The notes below the pieces were generated by a model. The model was not told where the DNA came from. It saw only the letters and a program-made list of their open reading frames with translations, and searched no databases. A stretch of DNA of 64,000 nt from Eutrophocola salsuginis (lineage in GTDB: Bacteria; Pseudomonadota; Gammaproteobacteria; Pseudomonadales; Pseudohongiellaceae): contig JAYQTB010000004.1 in the NCBI GenBank assembly GCA_038147195.1, positions 1,240,001 to 1,304,000 on the forward strand, given 5' to 3'. The number at the start of each line of letters is the position of its first letter. The first letter of the stretch is position 1. Below, one piece after another: positions 7,964 through 16,967 of the stretch. The translations under genes were made by a program, and so were the position numbers.

Positions 7964-9616
7964 CTAATACATCACAAATGCGAACAGCGTATCGCGTACT
8001 GCCGCCAGCAGATATTGCCTACCATCAATCAGATAGGTCTGGGGACCGTTGGAAATGTTGCCGATGCGACTGTGCCACAACAAGTCACCGTTGGCTCCAT
8101 CAAAGGCTACAAGATTGCCGCTGCTGTCGCCTGTGAAGACAAGCCCGCTGGCCGTCGTGAGTACACCCGCGCCGACGGGTGCACCCCCCGGCCATTCGTG
8201 GCGCCATACTGCCTCGCCCGTACGGTAATCCAGTGCGTTGAAGGCATTGCCGTCGGTGCCCACGATCGCGACGCGTTTACCCCCGAGCCCCATGGAGCCA
8301 CGGGGATCCGGGTCGGTCAGGTAGACGATATTGAAGCCGTTGTTTTCGTGGGTATAGAACAACCCGAAATCCGGGTTGAAGGCCGGCGGCTGCCAGTTGG
8401 CCACGCCGCCCTCGATAGGCGATACCAGAGCGCCGGGGATGATGGCCTCTTTCTGCGGATTGGGAATGGGCGAGCCGTCTTCGCGAATGCCAAGGTCCCA
8501 GTTTGACTTGGTGCCGTACTTTTTCGTCGCCACCGATTCGCCGGTAATACGGTCGATAGTAAAGAAGTAGCCGTTGCGCGCCGCGGTGGATACCAGCTTG
8601 CGCGGCTGACCGTCGATCACGCCATCGATCAGGACTGGTGTCTGCGCCGAATCCCAGTCGTGGGTGTCGTGGGGTGAAGTCTGGTGATACCAGACCATCT
8701 CGCCGGTATCGACGTTCACTGCCATCAGCGTGCAGGTGAACAGGTTGTCACCCGGACGTGCGACGCCGGTATAACCGGGCGTGGGATTACCGGTACCGAA
8801 TATGTAATAGCGAGTCTCGGGATCAAACACGCCGGGTACCCACACCTGCCCGCCGCCGTTGCGCGCGGCTTCCAGGTTGGGCCAGGTATCAATACCCGGG
8901 TCGCCGGGATTCTGCGGTACCGTATAGAACTTCCACTGCAAATCGCCGGTGGCGGGATCGAACGACTGCAGGAACCCGGGGCTATCCAGGTCGTTTCCGG
9001 TACCTACTAGCAGGTGGTCATCCACCACGATGGGCGCCATCGTCGAGAAGTATTGCTGCTCTAGCGGCGCGATCTGCTCATGCCAGTTTTCTTCGCCCGT
9101 GTGAATATTCAGGGACACCAGGTAGTTGTCCGGCGTTTCGAAAAAGAGAGAGTCATTCCAGATGGCCGGTCCGCGGTTGCCGATGTGAATGCCGCCGCGG
9201 GAATGCCAGAAATAATGCCAGAGCTCGGTACCGTCGCGGGCATCCATGGCCCAGACATGGTCGGGGGATGTGACATAAAGGATACCGTCAACCATCAGGA
9301 AGTTGCCCTTCAGGTTGGCACCAGGCGGTAGGTAGTTGCCATCCCCTTCACCACCCTGCCGTGTGACGATATTGCCCTGGGTACGGACATTGGTATTCAT
9401 GCGCACGGTCCACGCCAGGGTCAGATGCTGGACGTTTTCCCGGGTGACCTGTGTCAGGCGGCTGTAGCGCTGGCCGGTGTAATCACCGGAATAGGACGGC
9501 CACTCTTCCGCCAGCGGCCCATAGAGTTCGGCAGGGTCCACTCCCTGAGAGGATCCGATTACCGGCAGGAACAGCGACAGTAAAAACAGTTTCTTCATCG
9601 ATAAGCTCATTTTCAT
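7964..9616 (-). CDS. Exported PQQ-dependent dehydrogenase-like quinoprotein
   Basis: This 550-residue protein has a signal peptide (MKMSLSMKKLFLLSLFLPVIGSSQG) and then an eight-bladed quinoprotein propeller: WPSYSGDYTGQRYSRLTQV (residues 39-57), ELWHYFW, GTGNPTP (274-280) and the candidate catalytic Asp segment HDTHDWD (316-322), ending in W-docking repeats (AVWRHEW, LLWHSR). It lacks the vicinal Cys-Cys of classical methanol dehydrogenases, so it belongs to a divergent group acting on sugars or alcohols. It overlaps the cytochrome c gene by 4 bases (ATGA), so the cytochrome is very probably its electron acceptor. No PQQ biosynthesis genes lie in the window. Confidence 0.85.
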   Translation of the reverse strand: MKMSLSMKKLFLLSLFLPVIGSSQGVDPAELYGPLAEEWPSYSGDYTGQRYSRLTQVTRENVQHLTLAWTVRMNTNVRTQGNIVTRQGGEGDGNYLPPGANLKGNFLMVDGILYVTSPDHVWAMDARDGTELWHYFWHSRGGIHIGNRGPAIWNDSLFFETPDNYLVSLNIHTGEENWHEQIAPLEQQYFSTMAPIVVDDHLLVGTGNDLDSPGFLQSFDPATGDLQWKFYTVPQNPGDPGIDTWPNLEAARNGGGQVWVPGVFDPETRYYIFGTGNPTPGYTGVARPGDNLFTCTLMAVNVDTGEMVWYHQTSPHDTHDWDSAQTPVLIDGVIDGQPRKLVSTAARNGYFFTIDRITGESVATKKYGTKSNWDLGIREDGSPIPNPQKEAIIPGALVSPIEGGVANWQPPAFNPDFGLFYTHENNGFNIVYLTDPDPRGSMGLGGKRVAIVGTDGNAFNALDYRTGEAVWRHEWPGGAPVGAGVLTTASGLVFTGDSSGNLVAFDGANGDLLWHSRIGNISNGPQTYLIDGRQYLLAAVRDTLFAFVMY

Positions 9617-10536
9617 TGCTGTGTCACCAGGTAGGCGGTCACATTGTGCATGATCTCGTTGGTGATTTGCGACAGCAGGTCGCGGTGGGCCTTCAGCGGA
9701 TCGTCGACGACTACGTTCGTCACTCGCGGATTGGTATTTTCGTGCAGAGTGAAGCTGCGGTATTCACCTAAGTCGGTGGCCAGGCTGATGACGAAATCAT
9801 CGCGCCGGTTAAGACGGCCGGATACCGACTGCCCGTTACTTAACGTGACTGTCACCCTTACTTGCCTGCGGGACTGATCGGCATTAGGGTCGGGCGCCCC
9901 CCAGCGACGACCGGCCACCCAGGAGTTCTGCAGGTTTTCCGGATCGGGAATCCTGCCCGCGATGCCGGCCAGGTCACCGGCTAACGAATGACAGCTCGAA
10001 CACTGTGCATCGAAATATGCCTCTCCTGCGGCTGCATCACCCACCACGATATTGAGTTCGACTTCTTCACCCGGGGGTGGACCGCCCTGCCCGGACTGGC
10101 GCGACCACACGCTGTGGATGTATTCGGCTACCGCGACACCGTCCTGCACCGATACCTGCAGCGGTGGCATTTCGGGCATGCCCGGTGTACTGCGCCCGTT
10201 CTGAATGACCTCGCCGATTAGTTCGCCGTGCTGATCATTTAGAACGATCTGGGAACGCAACAGGTTAGGCCCGCCATCCCCACCACGCAAATCCATACCA
10301 TGGCAGGCACGGCACAGGCCTTCATAGACGGTCTCACCGCGGGTAAGAACTTCCGGTGCAGCTAGTTCCCGCACCTGGGAGGGAAAGATGGCGAATGGAA
10401 TCGCCTGGGGCGCAGAGCCTGCAGGGGCAGCTACTGTGTTGGTTTCAGCGGGGACACTTGCAGTCTCCTGCTGACCACAGGCAACCAGCGCTAGCATGCA
10501 AATCAACAGCGCTGGCCTAGTTCGGGAATTTGGCAT
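9613..10536 (-). CDS. Di-haem cytochrome c lipoprotein
   Basis: The start is placed at 10536 rather than the longer frame at 10584, because it gives a lipoprotein signal (lipobox LVAC, Cys at residue 20) and has GGAG five bases upstream. The 307-residue protein has two haem-c motifs, CRACH (residues 75-79, with TPGMP offering a distal Met near 119) and CSSCH (179-183). After the second haem comes a beta segment at about 226-265 of the form VTLSNGQSVSGRLNRRDDF, resembling an Sm-like or OB strand pattern inserted within the haem domain. It is the first gene of the operon with the PQQ-type dehydrogenase and should carry electrons away from it. Confidence 0.86.
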   Translation of the reverse strand: MPNSRTRPALLICMLALVACGQQETASVPAETNTVAAPAGSAPQAIPFAIFPSQVRELAAPEVLTRGETVYEGLCRACHGMDLRGGDGGPNLLRSQIVLNDQHGELIGEVIQNGRSTPGMPEMPPLQVSVQDGVAVAEYIHSVWSRQSGQGGPPPGEEVELNIVVGDAAAGEAYFDAQCSSCHSLAGDLAGIAGRIPDPENLQNSWVAGRRWGAPDPNADQSRRQVRVTVTLSNGQSVSGRLNRRDDFVISLATDLGEYRSFTLHENTNPRVTNVVVDDPLKAHRDLLSQITNEIMHNVTAYLVTQQ

Positions 10537-10730
10537 TGATACTCCGACTGTTATTAATCGTGCCGGATCATATTTACCGGCCAATGATCACTGCGGTATG
10601 AGAGCAATGAGGATACAAGCATAGGAAAAACAGCCGAAAATTGACAGCCAAAGAGTATTCCTAATGCATGGCGATGACAGCGGCAGTTTTTTTGGGTAGC
10701 CTGTGCCGAAAAACCCAGGGAAGTACTACC

Positions 10731-11516
10731 ATGGCCATCACCCGCCGCACACTATCCAAGTCGATTGCCGCTACAGCCATGCTGCCGGCCGGCACCGCGC
10801 TGGCGCAGGCAAAGCCGCGACTCGGAATGATTTTTCCTGTCATCGACCGCGACGTGCCCGAAGAGGCCATTCGCATGTACGGTGACCGCATCGAGTACGT
10901 GGTGGAAAACCTCGATCTGCAGACCATGACTCCGGAGGGATACGACGCCGTCATCGGTAACATTCCCACCCTGGCACAAAAACTGGTCGAACAGGACGTT
11001 GACGCCATCATGGTGATGGGTACCTCTCTGACCTTCTACCAGGGCCGCGAATACAACGACCGCCTGACAAAGACCCTAGCGGATGCAACCGGGTTGCCTG
11101 TGTCCACCATGAGCAATGGCATAATCAATGGGCTGACCGCTGTCGGAGGCAAAAACATTGCCTGCGCCACAGCCTATAATGACGTGGTGAACGACCGCCT
11201 GGTGCATTTTCTGACACAGCACGGATTTACAGTGACAAATATCGAGGGGCTGGGTATCGAGGCTGTCGGTGATATTTTTTCCGTGACACAACCCCAGTTG
11301 ATCGATTTCTGCAGCAGTGTCGGCGGCGCCGTCGCTGAGGCTGATGCTATCCTCATCAGTTGCGGGGGCCTGATTACGCTCGACGTTCTGGAGCCGGTGG
11401 AAAGCCGTACTGGCCGCCCTGCGGTCTCCAGCACGCCTCATGCATTGTACGAGGGTGCCCGGCTATTGGGCATAGATGCGAAGGTGCCGGGCTATGGCAC
11501 CCTCCTGTCCGCCTAA
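10731..11516 (+). CDS. Tat-exported arylmalonate decarboxylase-like protein (Asp/Glu racemase superfamily)
   Basis: The start at 10731 gives 261 residues with a twin-arginine signal (TRRTLSKSIAATAML). The rest follows arylmalonate decarboxylase (AMDase) of Bordetella bronchiseptica closely as I recall it: the dioxyanion-hole residues T98 and S99 (MGTSLTFYQG), Y149 (CATAYND) and the catalytic Cys C211 followed by G212 (ISCGGLITLD) match T75, S76, Y126, C188 and G189 with one constant offset of 23, about the length of the added signal. Position 97 is Gly (Gly74 in AMDase), so the second Cys of racemases is absent; decarboxylation rather than racemisation is expected. Known AMDase is cytoplasmic, so export is unusual. 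A TTGACA stretch (10641-10646) may be its -35 element. Confidence 0.8.
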   Translation: MAITRRTLSKSIAATAMLPAGTALAQAKPRLGMIFPVIDRDVPEEAIRMYGDRIEYVVENLDLQTMTPEGYDAVIGNIPTLAQKLVEQDVDAIMVMGTSLTFYQGREYNDRLTKTLADATGLPVSTMSNGIINGLTAVGGKNIACATAYNDVVNDRLVHFLTQHGFTVTNIEGLGIEAVGDIFSVTQPQLIDFCSSVGGAVAEADAILISCGGLITLDVLEPVESRTGRPAVSSTPHALYEGARLLGIDAKVPGYGTLLSA

Positions 11517-11530
11517 AAGATCTCCATCGC

Positions 11531-12331
11531 CTAATTGCCGGGCCCGACGATATGCTCCAGGTCAAGATTGTTGTCCTGGCAGAAATATTCCGCCATCGGG
11601 AACTTTGACCAGGGAACATCCCAGCTGGCGGTCCACGGCCGCGTGTAGGCACCGGGATCGTCGATGGTCACTTCGTAATGCAGGGTGTCGTGATCCGGGC
11701 GTGAGATTCTTTCTGTCAAATGCAGCTGCTCGGTGTGCGGCATACCGGTCGGACGACGCGCGAACCAGAAGCGCTCATTGAAGCCCACACTGTCCACGAC
11801 CAGGGTATCTCCTTCCCAGTGCCCGACCGAGTGTCCAAAGAACGTCGGTGTATAGGTATCCATGTCCGGGTGCTCACGACCGTCCATCCAGATTTCACGC
11901 CAACTGCGGTTGGCTCCACCGGACATGACCAGGATCCTGCCCAGGGCCTTGTCATGGACTATTTCCAGGCCCCACGGAGTATGAAACTGGCGCGGGCCGC
12001 CGGGCGGCATGCAGCGTGGATGGGGATCATCACGCCCCAGGGTGGCCAGGCGCTCCTTGACCAGTTCCAGGGCCCAGGGCTGAAACGGCGCCACCTTGTC
12101 GATCTCTTCCGGGTGGACGAGGAAGGCGCCTTCCATCTCGACAAAATTTTCCGACAGGTTACCAACCCCACTGTTCCAGTGACCGGTCTCGCCCGATGCT
12201 GCGCCCAGGTTCACGGAACCGTCTTCGAAGCGAGGTGTTGGTGCCTGGGCAAGAAGGTCTGATGCTGCCAGCACAAGGAATGCTATAGCCAAGTGCTTAC
12301 GGGAAAACAAAAACTCAGTCACTGCTGCCAT
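11531..12331 (-). CDS. Exported conserved protein of unknown function (partner of DUF6152)
   Basis: The start at 12331 is preferred (266 residues) because it gives a hydrophobic signal-like segment (HLAIAFLVLAASDLLAQ); the longer frame starts inside the upstream gene. The body has FHTPWGLEIVHDK, SWREIWMDGREHPDMD, GHSVGHWEGDTLVVDSVGFNER and a C-terminal DTLHYEVTIDDP. This family also occurs at the left edge of the window and as the C-terminal part of the fused protein at 27206-28285. The gene overlaps the DUF6152 gene by 17 bases, so it is translationally coupled to it. Function unknown; proteins of this type are usually found in bacteria degrading aromatics or terpenoids. Confidence 0.78.
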   Translation of the reverse strand: MAAVTEFLFSRKHLAIAFLVLAASDLLAQAPTPRFEDGSVNLGAASGETGHWNSGVGNLSENFVEMEGAFLVHPEEIDKVAPFQPWALELVKERLATLGRDDPHPRCMPPGGPRQFHTPWGLEIVHDKALGRILVMSGGANRSWREIWMDGREHPDMDTYTPTFFGHSVGHWEGDTLVVDSVGFNERFWFARRPTGMPHTEQLHLTERISRPDHDTLHYEVTIDDPGAYTRPWTASWDVPWSKFPMAEYFCQDNNLDLEHIVGPGN

Positions 12332-12734
12332 CCTCACGGGAGCTGCCCGTAAACAGGCGTCTGCCGCTGTCGGCCATGGTGACCGAGTTCGCATTAACCA
12401 GCATGCTACCATCCCGCGCCAGGCTACCCTCCACTTCTAGGATATCTCCCACCTTGACCGAGTTGCGAGTCCAGCCGTTGCGTTCCATGGCGATCGGCGA
12501 GCCCATTTCGAAAGCCCATTCTTCGATTTCGCCGTCTTCCGTTTCCACTTCAAGGAAGAAATAGACGTGCGGGTTGCGCCAATCCATCTTGACCAGGTAG
12601 CCGGACAGGTTGATTGGACTGTCGGCATCGTACTGGGCAGTAAAGGAATGATGGCTCGAGGCCCACGGTGCTATGAAGGCCGTCAAAACAGGCACGAGCC
12701 CTGGCAATAATTTTAGTAAGATGCGCGGTGACAT
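12315..12734 (-). CDS. DUF6152 family exported protein
   Basis: This 139-residue protein has a signal-type N-terminus (residues 1-27, ending SSHHS) and the DUF6152 signature SHHSFTAQYDADSPINLSGYLVKMDWRNPHVYFFLEV, followed by WAFEMGSP and a DILEVEGSLARDGS strand pattern typical of an OB-like fold. It is the first gene of a two-gene unit with the protein at 11531-12331. The same domain forms the N-terminal part of the fused protein at 27206-28285 (AHHSFTANFDMSRQIELRG). Known members are uncharacterised. A periplasmic location is inferred from the signal peptide. Confidence 0.85.
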   Translation of the reverse strand: MSPRILLKLLPGLVPVLTAFIAPWASSHHSFTAQYDADSPINLSGYLVKMDWRNPHVYFFLEVETEDGEIEEWAFEMGSPIAMERNGWTRNSVKVGDILEVEGSLARDGSMLVNANSVTMADSGRRLFTGSSREDGSSD

Positions 12735-12818
12735 GACTTTCCCCTTCTGTGCAGCCTCCGGGGAAAGATTATGCCGGTTAAGCGGAAATGTCCACGCACA
12801 CGACCGTGAGACCGGACT

Positions 12819-13898
12819 TTACGCGCTCTGGGTATAGTAGGCAGTACCTGCCATCAACAACCGGGCAGTGCGCATGATAGCTACACTCTTCGGTGCCGGG
12901 TCGGCGGGATCATCGCTGGGCTCCACTTCCACGGCCAGCGCACCGGTGGGGTGTTCGACATAGCACAGTTTGCGCTCTCCACGAGGTATAGTCGCCAGGT
13001 CATGGCCGACGGCGCCCGGTGTGGTCGCTGCCACCGCGACACTGGCGGCTGCGAGCACGCCTACCGCATCATGGACACGGTGGGGAATGAAACTTCGGGT
13101 ATTAATTAGGCCGCCATTCTGCGCCGCCGACACGATGGTCATTTTCGGCACGGTCTTGTTCTTGACATCGCCCAGGTTCATCTTCGGCCCAACCTTCAGG
13201 CGAATGGCTTCCACGCGCTCTTTCAACGTCGCGTTGGCTTCCAGTGCCTCGATACTTTCGTTGCCTCTCAGCCCAAGATCGGGGGCTGACATCATCACCA
13301 CGGGCATGCCATTGTCGACCAGCGTCACCTTGATGCCGTCGATTTCGTCAGCCACGTTGCCCGTGGGAAACAGTGCGCCGCAACTGGATCCGGCGACGTC
13401 GACAAATTCGATCATGATGGGTGCATGGGTGCCAGGTACGCCGTCAATAGCGGCATCGCCGTCATACTGAACCTTCCTGCCCGGTGTCAGGATACGCTGG
13501 CGAGCAATGCTGTCGGTGTTTTCCATAAAGACGGTGACGACGGTTTCACCATCGTTTGCCTCGACTAGACCGTTCTCGATGGCAAAGGGACCAACGCCGG
13601 CCAGGATGTTACCGCAGTTCTGCGCGGTGGAGGTAAGCGCCTCATCCACGACAACCTGGACGAACAAATAATCAACATCGACGCCTTCGCGCGCCGATTT
13701 CTTGATGATGGCCACCTTGCTGGTCAGCGGGTGTGCGCCGCCTACACCGTCGATTTGGCGCGGATCGGGCGAGCCCATGACGCGCAGCAACACCTCCTCC
13801 CGGGCCGCCGGATCTGCTGGCAGGTCGCTGTCCAGGTAATAGGTGCCCTTGGACGTGCCGCCGCGCATCAGCATGCATGGAATGGCTTTCTGCATCAT
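12819..13898 (-). CDS. galD: 4-oxalomesaconate tautomerase (PrpF/GalD family)
   Basis: This 359-residue protein follows Pseudomonas GalD and Sphingobium LigU over its length: MRGGTSKG (residues 11-18), MGSPDPRQIDG (41-51), PLTSKVAII, then the two key cysteine segments QNCGNILAG (C95) and GSSCGALFPTGN (C173), and IPHRVH near the C-terminus. The family interconverts keto and enol forms of 4-oxalomesaconate in gallate and protocatechuate 4,5-cleavage. It also includes PrpF (methylaconitate isomerase), but the neighbouring ligK and ligC support the aromatic role. It is divergent from ligK over a 198-base control region. Confidence 0.87.
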   Translation of the reverse strand: MMQKAIPCMLMRGGTSKGTYYLDSDLPADPAAREEVLLRVMGSPDPRQIDGVGGAHPLTSKVAIIKKSAREGVDVDYLFVQVVVDEALTSTAQNCGNILAGVGPFAIENGLVEANDGETVVTVFMENTDSIARQRILTPGRKVQYDGDAAIDGVPGTHAPIMIEFVDVAGSSCGALFPTGNVADEIDGIKVTLVDNGMPVVMMSAPDLGLRGNESIEALEANATLKERVEAIRLKVGPKMNLGDVKNKTVPKMTIVSAAQNGGLINTRSFIPHRVHDAVGVLAAASVAVAATTPGAVGHDLATIPRGERKLCYVEHPTGALAVEVEPSDDPADPAPKSVAIMRTARLLMAGTAYYTQSA

Positions 13899-14035
13899 TT
13901 ACCCCTAATCACTGCAATGACGAACGGCATTATCGGTGTTTAGCCCTGTGATTGGAACTATCGTGGTTCTCGACGGGCAGTTGAACAGCCTTCCTTTACC
14001 GGCGTCTGAATGCCTGAAAATCCGGGAAATCCGAT

Positions 14036-14064
14036 TTGAGCGAGGCCGGCATGCTTCATATAAT
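14036..14064 (+). promoter_or_regulatory. Sigma70-type promoter of the ligK-ligC operon
   Basis: A perfect -10 box TATAAT (14059-14064) follows TTGAGC (14036-14041) at the ideal spacing of 17 bases. The predicted transcription start is about 24 bases before the ligK ATG at 14097. The region between galD and ligK is divergent, so operators for a shared regulator could lie upstream, but none is evident. Confidence 0.6.
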
Positions 14065-14096
14065 GGGCGCCTTTTCAGCCATCCCGGAAGTCATAC

Positions 14097-14798
14097 ATGC
14101 ATAAACCCGTAGCAGTCAGAAAAATTTCCCGTGCCGACCAGTCCGTCATCGACGACCTGGGCAACATGGGCGTCGCCACCGTTCACGAAGCACAGGGCCG
14201 CATCGGCCTGATGAAACCTTATATGCGACCCGTATACAGCGACGTTAGACTGGCCGGCAGTGCCGTCACCATCCTGGCTCAGCCCGGTGACAACTGGATG
14301 GTGCACGTGGCCATCGAACTGTGCCAGCCCGGTGACGTCATCGTCTGCGCCATCACCGCCGACAGCACAGACGGCTTTTTTGGCGATTTGCTCGCCCACT
14401 CCTGTATGGCCCGCGGCGTCAAGGCGTTGGTGATCGACGCCGGCGTGCGTGACACTAAAGATCTCAAGGAAATGGGGTTCCCGGTCTGGTCTCGCGCCAT
14501 CCATTCCAAGGGCACCGTCAAGGAAACCCTGGGCTCGGTGAATATCCCGATTGTCTGTGCCGGTGCACTGGTCAATCCTGGTGACATCATTGTCGCCGAT
14601 GATGATGGTATCTGCGTAGTCGAACGCGCATCCGCCGAAGTCGTGCGAGACAAAGCCAGGGCTCGTGAGGATGCGGAAGTAGCCAAGCGTGAACGTCTGC
14701 AGAAAGGCGAACTGGGTCTCGACATCTATAACATGCGCGGCCGCCTAAAAGAGGCCGGCCTGGTTTATGTGGATTCTCTGGAAGACCTCGGCAAATAA
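14097..14798 (+). CDS. ligK: 4-carboxy-4-hydroxy-2-oxoadipate aldolase / oxaloacetate decarboxylase
   Basis: This 233-residue protein is a RraA-fold class II aldolase and follows GalC/LigK closely: ATVHEAQGR (27-35), PGDNWMVHVA (63-72), DGFFGDLLA (92-100), DAGVRD with R118 and D119 (metal and substrate site) and the C-terminal GELGLDIYNMR. It splits 4-carboxy-4-hydroxy-2-oxoadipate into pyruvate and oxaloacetate and can decarboxylate the latter: the last step of the protocatechuate 4,5-cleavage and gallate pathways. It is the first gene of a plus-strand operon with ligC and the aldo-keto reductase, behind a good promoter. The name is by recognition of the family. Confidence 0.88.
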   Translation: MHKPVAVRKISRADQSVIDDLGNMGVATVHEAQGRIGLMKPYMRPVYSDVRLAGSAVTILAQPGDNWMVHVAIELCQPGDVIVCAITADSTDGFFGDLLAHSCMARGVKALVIDAGVRDTKDLKEMGFPVWSRAIHSKGTVKETLGSVNIPIVCAGALVNPGDIIVADDDGICVVERASAEVVRDKARAREDAEVAKRERLQKGELGLDIYNMRGRLKEAGLVYVDSLEDLGK

Positions 14799-14843
14799 AT
14801 CTTAACTTTTTCTTTTATCTTTTAACTCTTTCAGGGGAATCCA

Positions 14844-15791
14844 ATGAAAGTACTGATGATCGGGCATGGCGCCTTTGCCCAGAAACACATGGACGGCATC
14901 GACAAGATTGACGGAGCGGAAGTCGTCTCCATCATGGGTCGCCGCGACGACGCAACTAAAGCGGCGGCCGAAAAACGCGGCATCAAGCACTGGTCCACCA
15001 ATCTCGATGATTGTCTCGCCCAGGACATCGATTGCGCCATCATCACCTCCGCAACCCAGGTGCATGCCGAGCAGGCCATCAAGTGCCTGGAAGCGGGCGT
15101 TCACGTGGAAGTGGAAATTCCCATGGCCGACACCCTGACCGATGCCCGCGCCATCGATGCGGCGCAGAAGAAATCCGGCAAAATCGCGATGGCCGGCCAC
15201 ACCCGCCGCTTCAATCCCTCACACCAGTGGGTGCACAATAAGATCTCTGCCGGCGAACTGAACGTCCTGCAGATGGATGTACAGACTTACTTCTTCCGCC
15301 GCACCAACATGAATGCCGCCGGCGAACCGCGCAGCTGGGTCGACCACCTGCTATGGCACCATGCCTGCCACACCGTGGACCTGTTCCAGTACCAGACCGG
15401 TGAAACCGTTTCCGAGTGCTATGCACTGGAAGGCCCGCACCACCCCGAACTCGGCATAGCCATGGACATGTCCATCGGCATGAAGGTGCCGTCAGGTGCC
15501 ATCTGTACCCTGTCCCTGTCCTTCAACAACGACGGCCCACTGGGTACCTTCTTCCGCTACATCGGCGACAACGGCACCTACATCGCCCGTTACGACGACC
15601 TGTTTAACGGCAAGGAAGAACAGATCGACGTCAGTAAGGTCGATGTCAGCATGAACGGTATCGAATTACAGGATCGCGAATTCTTTGCCGCCATCGAGGA
15701 AAGCCGCGAGCCCAATGCCAGTGTCGCGCAGTGTCTGCCCGCCATGGAGACGCTCGACCGGCTTGAGAAATGCCTGCAGGGGCAGAAATAA
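14844..15791 (+). CDS. ligC: 4-carboxy-2-hydroxymuconate-6-semialdehyde dehydrogenase
   Basis: This 315-residue Gfo/Idh/MocA protein follows Sphingobium LigC almost segment by segment as I recall it: GHTRRFNPSHQW (118-129), MDVQTYFFRR, EPRSWVDHLLWHHACHTVDL (161-180) and MDMSIGMKV...SLSFNNDGPLGTFFRYI. Like LigC it has EIP (91-93) where sugar enzymes have EKP. The enzyme oxidises the product of LigAB to 2-pyrone-4,6-dicarboxylate with NAD(P). An AGGGGA ribosome binding site precedes the ATG. It is 45 bases after ligK and 5 bases before the aldo-keto reductase. Confidence 0.9.
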   Translation: MKVLMIGHGAFAQKHMDGIDKIDGAEVVSIMGRRDDATKAAAEKRGIKHWSTNLDDCLAQDIDCAIITSATQVHAEQAIKCLEAGVHVEVEIPMADTLTDARAIDAAQKKSGKIAMAGHTRRFNPSHQWVHNKISAGELNVLQMDVQTYFFRRTNMNAAGEPRSWVDHLLWHHACHTVDLFQYQTGETVSECYALEGPHHPELGIAMDMSIGMKVPSGAICTLSLSFNNDGPLGTFFRYIGDNGTYIARYDDLFNGKEEQIDVSKVDVSMNGIELQDREFFAAIEESREPNASVAQCLPAMETLDRLEKCLQGQK

Positions 15792-15796
15792 TCGTC

Positions 15797-16789
15797 ATGC
15801 AAACCCGAAACGTCGGACCTTTTGAAGTACACGCCATTGGCCTGGGCTGCATGAGTATGTCGCATGCCTACGGCACACCGGATGTGGCTGAAGCCGAAGT
15901 TGCCCTGCACAAGGCGCTGGATATCGGCTACAACTTTCTCGACACCGCCGCACTTTATGGTTTCGGCAAGAATGAGGAACTGCTCGGCCGCATACTCAAA
16001 GATCGCCGCAGGGAATACGTGCTGGCCAGCAAGTGCGGCATCTTTAAGGATCCCGAAGGCGGCAAGCGCAAGATAGACGGTCGCCCGGCGGTTATCCGGC
16101 AGACATGCGAAGACGCCCTCAAGCGCCTCAACACTGATGTCATCGACCTGTATTACCTGCACCGCTGGGACAAGAACGTACCCATCGAGGAAAGCATCGG
16201 TGAAATGTCCCGCCTGGTCGAGGAAGGCAAGGTGCAGACCATAGGTTTATCGGAAGTCTCCGCCGACACTTTGCGCAAGGCGCATGCCACGCACCCGCTG
16301 ACCGCATTGCAGACCGAGTATTCCCTGTGGAGTCGTAACGCGGAGATTGCCGTACTGGATGCCTGTAAGGAACTGGGCATCACCTTCGTCGCGTTCAGTC
16401 CCCTCGCCCGCGGCTTCCTCACCGGCAAACTGACCGACCCCGACACCCAGCTCGAGGACGGCGACCTGCGCAAGAACATGCCTCGCTTCCATAAGGAAAA
16501 CTGGGACAGGAACATGATGTTGTACGCCGAGTACAAAAAGGTAGCAGATAATGTCGGTTGCACGCCGGCCCAACTCGCCATTGCTTGGACGCTCGCCAAG
16601 GCGCCGCATATCGTGCCCATACCCGGCACGCGCCATACCGCCTACGTAGAGGAGAATTTCGGTGCCATCGACGTGATACTGGATACCGCTACCGTAGCGA
16701 AGCTCGATGACCTGATCAACCAGGACACCGTTGCCGGCCCACGTTATCCCGCCGGCGTGCAAGTGGAAATCGATACCGAAGAGTTCTGA
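15797..16789 (+). CDS. Aldo/keto reductase
   Basis: The start at 15797 gives 330 residues, beginning RNVGPFEVHAIGLGCMSMSH and sitting 5 bases after the ligC stop; the longer frame at 15770 overlaps ligC. The catalytic tetrad is intact: D49, Y54, K79 and H122 (NFLDTAALYG, LASKC, YYLHRWD). The C-terminus has the family's cofactor motif IPGTRHTAYVEEN. Such reductases use NADPH on aldehydes or ketones. In this operon it could act on a ring-cleavage semialdehyde or on an aromatic aldehyde, but the substrate cannot be read from the sequence. Confidence 0.88.
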   Translation: MQTRNVGPFEVHAIGLGCMSMSHAYGTPDVAEAEVALHKALDIGYNFLDTAALYGFGKNEELLGRILKDRRREYVLASKCGIFKDPEGGKRKIDGRPAVIRQTCEDALKRLNTDVIDLYYLHRWDKNVPIEESIGEMSRLVEEGKVQTIGLSEVSADTLRKAHATHPLTALQTEYSLWSRNAEIAVLDACKELGITFVAFSPLARGFLTGKLTDPDTQLEDGDLRKNMPRFHKENWDRNMMLYAEYKKVADNVGCTPAQLAIAWTLAKAPHIVPIPGTRHTAYVEENFGAIDVILDTATVAKLDDLINQDTVAGPRYPAGVQVEIDTEEF

Positions 16790-16967
16790 CGGGCTGCCCA
16801 GCCACTTATCAGCGTTGCGCCGGCGCTTCAGTTCTTATTGGTCATTGCTGATATCGACCAGAGCATCTTCGACACACTGGGCACGGTCTGATTTTTTCTG
16901 TTTGGCTTTTTTTTCGCTACGGTATTCCCATGCCTTTTCGCATGCCGCTAATGATTTCTTCGGCGTT

